This document shows, in pieces, positions 51,203 to 58,015 of a stretch of DNA of 64,000 nucleotides. The DNA is from CAKUFA01 sp963646285. Its GTDB lineage: Bacteria > Bacillota > Clostridia > Christensenellales > Aristaeellaceae. The notes beneath the pieces are model-generated. The model was not told where the DNA came from. It did not search any database and saw nothing but the letters and a program-made list of their open reading frames with translations. Positions within the stretch are counted from its first letter, which is position 1. Every line of letters begins with the position of its first letter. Made by a program: the position numbers and the translations under genes. The stretch spans positions 1 through 64,000 of the forward strand of contig CAVIWF010000006.1 in NCBI GenBank assembly GCA_963646285.1, written 5' to 3'.

Positions 51203-51910
51203 TCACAGTTTCCCGTTCATGATAGCCAGCACCATGCTGCCATTGTTGAAGAAGGGCGCAAAGGTGCTCTCGTTCAGCAGATCGGAAACCATCTGCACCG
51301 GCACCATGGTCAGAATAATGGGAGCAATGGCCAGCACCGCATAGCAAATCAGCACGCCCCGGGCAAAGCCCAGCACGCCGCCAGCCAGCCAGTCCAGCTG
51401 CTTGAGCAGGGGAAAGCGGAACACTGCCCGCAGAAAGTTCAATACAATGGAAACCACCAGGAACAGCACCACAAAGCATACTAGAAAGCAGATGATGTTG
51501 ATACAAGCCGTCAAAATGGTCTGGCTCACATAATCGGATACGGAGGTCAACCCCGATGCCGAATAAACCTGCTTCTCCAAATTGGCCTGCAAAAGCTGAT
51601 CGAAGGGCGCAGGCAGGTTCACCTTGCTGATGATTTCACCAATCTTGTCTGCCGTCAGCTGACCAACATTGGTAATGGCCAGTTCCAAGTCGCCAATGCG
51701 GCTGGAAGCATCGGTGTAGTGCATCAGGGTGCGGAGCAGGCTTTCATTGTTCTGAATGGCATCTGCCAGCTTGGGATACAGCACAAAGGACAGGCCGAAG
51801 GAAATCAGGCAGCCCCCTGTGTTCAGCACCGTGCTGATAAAGCCTCGGTAAAACCCGAAGAGCAGACTCAGGCCAATCACACCCAGAATCGCATAATCCA
51901 CAATGTTCAT
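51203..51910 (-). CDS. cvpA: CvpA family membrane protein
   Basis: 235 residues. N-terminus IVDYAILGVIGLSLLFGFYRGFIS (about 3-26) is the CvpA/colicin V production family signature; there are three or four more helices (about 32-46, 129-155, 173-203). CvpA proteins are linked to envelope stability; their biochemistry is unresolved. It is cotranscribed with the L,D-transpeptidase gene, 18 nt upstream, so envelope work is likely. Confidence 0.9.
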   Translation of the reverse strand: MNIVDYAILGVIGLSLLFGFYRGFISTVLNTGGCLISFGLSFVLYPKLADAIQNNESLLRTLMHYTDASSRIGDLELAITNVGQLTADKIGEIISKVNLPAPFDQLLQANLEKQVYSASGLTSVSDYVSQTILTACINIICFLVCFVVLFLVVSIVLNFLRAVFRFPLLKQLDWLAGGVLGFARGVLICYAVLAIAPIILTMVPVQMVSDLLNESTFAPFFNNGSMVLAIMNGKL

Positions 51911-51928
51911 GGAGTCTCCTCCTTGCTG

Positions 51929-53902
51929 TTACTCTGCCTGCTGGCTATCCAGCCACTTTTGCCGTGCCGCCGTCATCACCGGATCATGATCCCCGCCGAC
52001 GGCGTAGGTGGCATTGATTTCTTCAATTTCGCTGATGCGCAGGGGCGGAGTGCACCACTCGCAGCGGGTCAGCTTGGCAAAGTCGCCGGTTTCCAATTCC
52101 CCATAGGTGAAAGCCGTGAAGGTTTTCCCCTTGGCAGAATTGCAGGTTTCTGCGCTGTGGTACTGCTTGCCCCCATCCGGGTTGTAGTACAGCACCGTAT
52201 CATCCGAAGGAATGGCGATTTGCCGTCCCTGCCAGTCCTCCCAAATGACAATCTTCACACTGCCCTGACCCTTGGTGGCACGGATGGTATCCCACAACCA
52301 GGACATATTCGTTCCCTTGGGCGTTTTCCGCCGCTGGACACGGACGCAGCCGTGGCTGGCCTTCACGCCCAGCTTGGGTTCGCAGGTGGAGTAGTTGCTG
52401 GAACCATCGGCATTCACGGTATGGGGCACTTCGTGGAGCACGTCGCCGTCATTGAAGCGGATGCCCATGCTGCACACCAGATTGTCGCTCTTGAAGCCGC
52501 CCATAGCGGGCAACATGAGCAGGAACTCACCAGAGCGGGTTTCATTGTAAGGCTGCTTGGCATTGGCAAGACCCGTGGATACCAGCAGGGTATCGTACAG
52601 CTCCCCATCCTTGAAAATGTACAGCCGCTGGGTCAGCTTATCCACCACCAAGCCGATTTCCTGATTGGGCGTAACCGTCTTCATATACTTGGTCTGCACA
52701 TAGCCCTGTACCAGCATGTTCCAAGCCTGAACCTTATTATCATGGAAGGAGGAGGAATAGCTTTCCACCAGTGCCCAGCCATTGTCCAAGGTTTCCAGCA
52801 CACGAACAGACTGGCTGATGCAGGTTACCACGCCTACGCCTGCGCTGTTTTCGTCAGGCTCCTTGCGGAGGACAATCTGCTGCTTCTGGGCGTTCTTTTT
52901 GCCGTTATCCAGCACGGTAATGGAGGAGGTCAGCATATTCCAGATAGCTTCCGTATCGGTGATGTCCATGGGGGTGGTCCAGTAATCGTAGTCCTTCACG
53001 GCTTCCGTGTAGGGACTGCCGTAGCTGGGGGTATACACAACATCGGTGGTCTCTACCACTTCCAGGTCTGAAGATGTATCTGCTTCCGTCAGCGTCAGCC
53101 CTGTTTCTTCATTTTCTGCCGGTGCTGCTGCGTCGGTCTGCTCGGTGTCTTCAAGGATTTCTTCAACGATGATTCCTTCCGGCACATCTTCCACGATGGT
53201 TTCTTCTACCGGTTCGCTTGCCTCTGCCGGCTCGATTTCTTCTACTTCGTCCACTTCTTCTGCTTCAAAGCCGGAGAGGGAGATTTCCACCTGTTCCACG
53301 GTGGAGGAGAAGCCGGTTTCATCCTCCAGCCACATAACAAGGGTATAGGTAGCATCAGGCAGATTGCCTTCAGGCTGCCAGGTCAGTTCACATGCTTCCC
53401 CTGCTGCAACCTCCACAGCGGACTGCTCCATAACCTCCCCATCCTGCTGAAGGCCCCAATAAAGCATGCCTGCCTCGCTGGGGATGCAGTTCACCTGCAC
53501 AGATGTATCCGGCGTACCGTTTGCGTTGACCACGTTGATGCTGCGCAGATAAGGCGCATAGCTGCCAATGGTCACCGGTGCGGTGGCTACGCTGTCCCCA
53601 TCAATGAGCACCAGACTATAATTTCCCTCCGGTGCAGGAACTCCCTGCCATGTACCATTCCAATAAACAGCGTTGGTACCTGCGGCAGCCTGATAATCCT
53701 CCACCACCACGGATACGTTTTCCCCAGCATCATTCTGCACATAGAGACTGACGGTGCCAATCGCAGGCACATCAAAGCACAGCAGAACGGCCTTGCCGGG
53801 ACGGACGGTTTCCGCCGGCGTGTCAATGGAAAATGTATCTTCCGCCAGTCCCATGACAGGCAGAAAGGTCAAGCACAGCAACAGAGCCAAGATCTTCCGC
53901 AT
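51929..53902 (-). CDS. Exported L,D-transpeptidase (YkuD domain)
   Basis: 657 residues. Signal peptide MRKILALLLCLTFLPVMGLA. Residues about 24-220 form two Ig-like domains (NYSLVLIDGDS; ATYTLVMWLEDETGF). A very acidic linker (EEVDEVEEIEPAEASEP and on, about 225-290) follows. An SH3-like region precedes the YkuD domain, which starts QEIGLVVDKLTQRLYIFKDG (about 410) with the catalytic motif ASHGCVRVQ (about 515). Such enzymes make 3-3 crosslinks in peptidoglycan or attach proteins. The last about 90 residues include HSAETCNSAKGKTFTAFTYG and a Cys pair (RCEWC). Start supported by GGAGG. Confidence 0.93.
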   Translation of the reverse strand: MRKILALLLCLTFLPVMGLAEDTFSIDTPAETVRPGKAVLLCFDVPAIGTVSLYVQNDAGENVSVVVEDYQAAAGTNAVYWNGTWQGVPAPEGNYSLVLIDGDSVATAPVTIGSYAPYLRSINVVNANGTPDTSVQVNCIPSEAGMLYWGLQQDGEVMEQSAVEVAAGEACELTWQPEGNLPDATYTLVMWLEDETGFSSTVEQVEISLSGFEAEEVDEVEEIEPAEASEPVEETIVEDVPEGIIVEEILEDTEQTDAAAPAENEETGLTLTEADTSSDLEVVETTDVVYTPSYGSPYTEAVKDYDYWTTPMDITDTEAIWNMLTSSITVLDNGKKNAQKQQIVLRKEPDENSAGVGVVTCISQSVRVLETLDNGWALVESYSSSFHDNKVQAWNMLVQGYVQTKYMKTVTPNQEIGLVVDKLTQRLYIFKDGELYDTLLVSTGLANAKQPYNETRSGEFLLMLPAMGGFKSDNLVCSMGIRFNDGDVLHEVPHTVNADGSSNYSTCEPKLGVKASHGCVRVQRRKTPKGTNMSWLWDTIRATKGQGSVKIVIWEDWQGRQIAIPSDDTVLYYNPDGGKQYHSAETCNSAKGKTFTAFTYGELETGDFAKLTRCEWCTPPLRISEIEEINATYAVGGDHDPVMTAARQKWLDSQQAE

Positions 53903-53964
53903 ACATACCTCCGCATTGAACGTGGAAATCACAACTTGTGAATCCAACAAACATCCACGCTATC

Positions 53965-53993
53965 ATTATACCGAATTTCAGGATGAAAAGCGA
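53965..53993 (-). promoter_or_regulatory. Promoter of the L,D-transpeptidase-cvpA unit
   Basis: Minus strand: TCGCTT (53988-53993), 17-bp spacer, consensus TATAAT (53965-53970). Confidence 0.6.
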
Positions 53994-54028
53994 GGTTTCC
54001 TTCTATCATAAATGTAAATCTTTTATGG

Positions 54029-55039
54029 CTATTTGTTTGGGCACAGAATGGCCATCAGTGCCGCCCCACTGCCTGCGTACAGATCTGCACGGCTTTCCCG
54101 GAATCGGCCGGATGTATCCAGCATGCAGGACAGGATCCCAGCCCTTTGCCCGGCTTCCGTATCCAGTGGGCGGTCGCCAATCATCATGGTCTGCTCCGGC
54201 ACAAGGTGGTAATCCTTCATGACCCGAAGGATCATGTCCGGGGCAGGTTTCCTGGGCAGTCCAGCTTCACGGGTCACGCCGCCTGCAAACAGGCTGCGAA
54301 CCCCGGCATGCTCCAAATACCGCCATGCATCATTTCCCCGATGGGTCACCAGAAAATGCCGTCCCCCACGCTGATGGAGTGCTTCCAGCAGTGGTAACAT
54401 TCCCGGCATCATCGTCACTTGCTCAGGGGGAATCAAGGCTTCCTCCTGCCGATAATCCCGGTACAGCTGGTCTTCATCCTTGCTATTTTCCATGACCAGT
54501 TGATGCAGACAATACCGCAAGTCATGCATCATCCATGCCGTTACCTGCTCCGTACTTGGATGCATGTCCTGCCTGGCTGCCGCCCGAAGCACTGCCTGCA
54601 CCATGGCAGGGTAGGTATCCATCAAGGTGCCATCAAAGTCCCACAGAAAACTGGTCACCGGCGGAGACTGGAAAGCCAGCCGCAGAACGGCATCCGTATC
54701 CGCCGGGCAGAAGGCGTAGGGCAGCATTTCTCTCGGCGTGACCCACGCCATGGCTTCATGCTCCGTCAATGTAGGTTCCTCTTGACTGACAGCCGTCACA
54801 AAATCAAAAAGGATGCCTTCCTTCTCCTCGGTAAAGAGAATCTCCCCGGGGGTCACCTGCATCAGCAGTTCTTCCCGAATTTCTCTTTGCAGGCAGTCAG
54901 CGGCTGTTTCGCCTGCCTCCTGCTTGCCGCCGGGGAACTCCCACAGATGGGCATTCTTCCGGCCTTCTCCTCGCTTGCAAATCAGGATCCGCCCATCCTG
55001 CCTGCGAATCACCCCTGCCGATACACGAATCATGCCCAT
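54029..55039 (-). CDS. NUDIX hydrolase - HAD phosphatase fusion
   Basis: 336 residues. Residues 1-125 are a NUDIX (MutT-like) domain with the box GGKQEAGETAADCLQREIREEL (about 37-58), so it hydrolyses a nucleoside diphosphate derivative such as 8-oxo-dGTP. Residues about 130-330 are a HAD hydrolase with the catalytic DFDGTLMDT (about 134-142), VTHRGND and the Mg site MIGDRPLDTEAG (about 292-303), resembling phosphoglycolate phosphatases. The order suggests two consecutive steps, for example pyrophosphohydrolysis then dephosphorylation; that is inference. The start overlaps nfo by 10 nt. Confidence 0.93.
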   Translation of the reverse strand: MGMIRVSAGVIRRQDGRILICKRGEGRKNAHLWEFPGGKQEAGETAADCLQREIREELLMQVTPGEILFTEEKEGILFDFVTAVSQEEPTLTEHEAMAWVTPREMLPYAFCPADTDAVLRLAFQSPPVTSFLWDFDGTLMDTYPAMVQAVLRAAARQDMHPSTEQVTAWMMHDLRYCLHQLVMENSKDEDQLYRDYRQEEALIPPEQVTMMPGMLPLLEALHQRGGRHFLVTHRGNDAWRYLEHAGVRSLFAGGVTREAGLPRKPAPDMILRVMKDYHLVPEQTMMIGDRPLDTEAGQRAGILSCMLDTSGRFRESRADLYAGSGAALMAILCPNK

Positions 55040-55860
55040 TTCTCCTTCAGCATGGCAATCTCCCGTGCATAGCCGGGTAAGTCGTTGGGCGTTTCCAGCA
55101 CGAAGAGCTTTTCCCGAAGGGCTGGATGCTCCATAACCCGCAGAATGGTTTCCGTGCCCAGGGTGCCCAAACCGATTTGTTCATGACGATCCTTGTGGGA
55201 ACCCATGGGATTCTTGCTGTCGTTAATGTGCACGGCATACACCCGGTCAAGGCCAATGATTTTGTCAAATGCCGTCAGTACGCCGTCCAAATCATGAACG
55301 ATGTCATATCCTGCATCAGCCATGTGGCAGGTATCCATGCACACACCCAGCTTGTCGTGAAGGGTGACTCGATCCATCACCGCCCGAAGTTCTTCAAAGC
55401 GGCTGCCGACTTCACTGCCCTTGCCTGCCATGGTTTCCAGCAGCACGGTGGTATGCATATCTTCCCACAGGATGCCGTTCAGCATATCCGCAATCTGCTC
55501 AACACCTGTTTCGATGCCCTGCCCCACGTGACTGCCGGGATGAAAATTATACAAATTCCCCGGAAGATGCTCCATCCGCTGAAGATCATCCGCCATGGTA
55601 CGCCGTGCGAAGTCTCGAATGGAGACATCTGCCGAGCAGCCATTCAGCGTGTAGGGGGCATGGGCAAGGATCTGTTCAATGCCATGCTCCTCCGCATACT
55701 GGCGGAATGCTTCCGTATCCTTTTCATCCAGCGGCTTCGCATTGCCGCCCCGAGGATTCCGGGTGAAAAACTGGAAAGTATTTGCGCCCAGTGCCATTGC
55801 TTCCTTGCCCATGTGCAGATAACCCTTGGAAGCAGACAGATGACAGCCGATTTTGAGCAT
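55030..55860 (-). CDS. nfo: Endonuclease IV (AP endonuclease)
   Basis: 276 residues. Zinc TIM-barrel enzyme cutting DNA 5' of abasic sites in base excision repair. Family features: MLKIGCHLSASKGY, ANTFQFFTRNPRG (about 26-38), HAPYTLNG, NFHPGSHVGQG (about 109-119), GVCMDTCHMADAGYD (about 174-188), VHINDSKNPMGSHKDRHE (about 213-230). Zinc-binding His/Asp/Glu residues are present. Follows the SNF2 gene by 11 nt. Confidence 0.97.
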   Translation of the reverse strand: MLKIGCHLSASKGYLHMGKEAMALGANTFQFFTRNPRGGNAKPLDEKDTEAFRQYAEEHGIEQILAHAPYTLNGCSADVSIRDFARRTMADDLQRMEHLPGNLYNFHPGSHVGQGIETGVEQIADMLNGILWEDMHTTVLLETMAGKGSEVGSRFEELRAVMDRVTLHDKLGVCMDTCHMADAGYDIVHDLDGVLTAFDKIIGLDRVYAVHINDSKNPMGSHKDRHEQIGLGTLGTETILRVMEHPALREKLFVLETPNDLPGYAREIAMLKEKWA

Positions 55861-55871
55861 GATGCTTCTCC

Positions 55872-57638
55872 TTACCGATTTGTTGCGTCCGCCAGGCGGC
55901 GCACAAGCTTCTCCACATGCATACGTGCCACCCCTGCCGCTTCCGCCGCTTCCTGCTGGGTAACAGGCTGATCCCCCATCAGGCCAACGAATTGACTGAC
56001 CTTCAGCCCCAGGGCCTCCTGCATTTCCGCATCACTGCCCTGGGGACTGACCAGATAGTAGCACAGCAGGGAATCTTCCTGACCGATTCGGTGAGCTCGG
56101 TCTTCCGCCTGGGCATGTACCGCAGGACTCCAGTCCAGTTCGCCGAAGACCACGCAGGTAGCTCGCTGCAGATTCAGGCCGCTGGCAGCCCGGAGGGAAA
56201 TGCACAGCACATCCGTATGGCCGGACATGAAGCGCTCCACTGCTTTTGTCTTCTCGGCAGATGTTTCCCTGCCGGTAATGAATCCCGGCGAAAAGCTTTT
56301 CAGCTCCTGCCGGTACACATCCATCACCGCATGATGGTGGGCGAACAGCAGCACCTTTTCTCCCCCATCCAGCAGCATGCGCACAAACTGGCACACATAT
56401 GGGGCCTTGGCAATTCCTGTAGCCTGCCGTGCCTGTTGGGAAATACTTTCTTCCAGCATGGCACGCTGGGAAGCAGTCATGTCTCCGCCCTGCTTCCATT
56501 TTTCCAGCATGGGCAGCACAGGCGCCATCATCTGGGCGTACAGCTTATCGTTCCAGTCCAGTTCCTGCACCAGTCGCCGCTTGGGGGGCAGTTCCTTCAG
56601 CACTTCCTGCTTGGTGCGGCGGAGCATCAGCCCTTCCCGCTTCAAATATGCTCCCAGCACATCCGGCTTAATGACCACGGCACTGCCGTAGCCATAGCAC
56701 CACTCCCGGGAGAAGCTTTCCCAGTCCCCCAGAAAGTGAAAATCAAGAATGTTGATCACATTCCAGATTTCTCCCCCCTTGTTGTAAATGGGGGTGCCAG
56801 AAAGGCCAATCACCCGGCTGCACTCCTCTGACAGGATACTGGCAGCAGAGTATTTTTCAGTGCCGGTATGCCGCAATTCCTGTATTTCATCAAAGATGAC
56901 GGCACGGACAGGAAAATCCTTCAGCACCTGTTTCCAGCCCCGCAGTAGCAGATAGTGCATGATGTACACATCCGCTTCCGGCAAATCGTAAGGCTTCAAT
57001 CCGTGGATCACATGAATGCGGGGTGCTCGACCCTCCACACGGAGAAACCTTGCCGTTTCCTCCTGCCAGTTTCTTGTTAAGTGCGCCGGAGGGATGACGA
57101 GCACCGGCAGTGCCCTTTCGGACGCAATGCATGCCAGTGCCTGCACAGTTTTGCCTAGACCCATTTCATCTGCCAGCAGACATCGGTCATGCTGCAAAAG
57201 GAAAGTTAAGCCTTCCTGCTGGAAATCCATCAATTCCCCATGGAAGCTGCCTTCCGGCGGCGTTGTTCGAGCCGGCATCTGGGCAGCCCTTGCCTGACGA
57301 ATAGCGTACTGCCTGGCTTCTGCCACAGCCTGATCCCACAGGGGCAGATCCTTCAGCTTGACTTCCAGGGGAAAGCGCATCATCAGCCAGCACAGATCCC
57401 CGATAATTCGGCGATGGGCGGTGAACCGGGCTTCTCCCCGCTTTGCCCCTGCTGACCCCGGAAAGAGGCGCTTGCACATTTCCGTCACAGCAGGGTCGCC
57501 TTTTACCACCCAGCACTTGCTCCTGCGATTATAGCTCAGGGTGCCCATGGGCTGCGCCGTGTTTTCGGCAGGCCTTAGGTAAGGAGGCAGAAGCTCCTCA
57601 TCCCATCCGTCCTCCTGCTGAAACTGATCGTCCGTCAT
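55872..57638 (-). CDS. SNF2-family helicase (SWI2/SNF2 translocase)
   Basis: 588 residues, a compact SNF2 ATPase moving on duplex DNA. Motif I LLADEMGLGKTVQALACIA (about 168-186), motif II IFDEIQELRH (about 264-273), motif III LSGTPIYNK, then VLLFAHHHAVMDVY, RAASGLNLQRA and motif VI AEDRAHRIGQ (about 520). Residues 1-150 are an extra N-terminal region without a known fold; a short HTH-like C-terminus (TQQEAAEAAGVARMHVEKLV) may bind DNA. The start MTDDQF has GGAG upstream. It lies between a PD-(D/E)XK-like gene and nfo, which points to repair or defence. Confidence 0.93.
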   Translation of the reverse strand: MTDDQFQQEDGWDEELLPPYLRPAENTAQPMGTLSYNRRSKCWVVKGDPAVTEMCKRLFPGSAGAKRGEARFTAHRRIIGDLCWLMMRFPLEVKLKDLPLWDQAVAEARQYAIRQARAAQMPARTTPPEGSFHGELMDFQQEGLTFLLQHDRCLLADEMGLGKTVQALACIASERALPVLVIPPAHLTRNWQEETARFLRVEGRAPRIHVIHGLKPYDLPEADVYIMHYLLLRGWKQVLKDFPVRAVIFDEIQELRHTGTEKYSAASILSEECSRVIGLSGTPIYNKGGEIWNVINILDFHFLGDWESFSREWCYGYGSAVVIKPDVLGAYLKREGLMLRRTKQEVLKELPPKRRLVQELDWNDKLYAQMMAPVLPMLEKWKQGGDMTASQRAMLEESISQQARQATGIAKAPYVCQFVRMLLDGGEKVLLFAHHHAVMDVYRQELKSFSPGFITGRETSAEKTKAVERFMSGHTDVLCISLRAASGLNLQRATCVVFGELDWSPAVHAQAEDRAHRIGQEDSLLCYYLVSPQGSDAEMQEALGLKVSQFVGLMGDQPVTQQEAAEAAGVARMHVEKLVRRLADATNR

Positions 57639-57655
57639 GTTTTTCTCCATTTTTG

Positions 57656-58015
57656 TTATAGTGCAATCCCCCACAGCCGGTTCAGGCACACCAGCCGAAC
57701 CGGCTTCCCTGCAAGGGTGTGGGGCAGATCGACGCTTCGCTCTGCCACCACAATCAATGCTGCTATTTGGTCGCTTTGGGCATAGCGGCTCAGTTGGCGA
57801 AGCAGGCTGCTTTTCTCCGGCTTGCCCCGCTTCATTTCAATGCCAATGCTGCCGCACATCAGGTCAATCCTGCACCGAGGTGCTACATTGACCTCATGCT
57901 GATAGGAAATGTTTGCCTGATCCAGCGCCTCCATCACCAAATGATGCAGGTCGTATTCCCCCTGCTGGATCGGCACCCGGAGCGTTTGCAGGGCAAGCAG
58001 GATTTCATCCATCAT
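57656..58015 (-). CDS. PD-(D/E)XK nuclease-like small protein
   Basis: 119 residues. The central hairpin RIDLMCGSIGIEMKRGKP (about 48-65) has Asp and the E-x-K pair at the spacing of PD-(D/E)XK nucleases; the following helix SSLLRQLSRYAQSD and strand IAALIVVAE complete the fold. The N-terminal helix QQGEYDLHHLVMEALDQANI also fits. Direct family not recognised. The ATG overlaps the end of the PBP gene by 4 nt and the SNF2 gene starts 17 nt later. Together with SNF2 it could cut DNA at sites located by the motor; this is inference. Confidence 0.75.
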   Translation of the reverse strand: MMDEILLALQTLRVPIQQGEYDLHHLVMEALDQANISYQHEVNVAPRCRIDLMCGSIGIEMKRGKPEKSSLLRQLSRYAQSDQIAALIVVAERSVDLPHTLAGKPVRLVCLNRLWGIAL

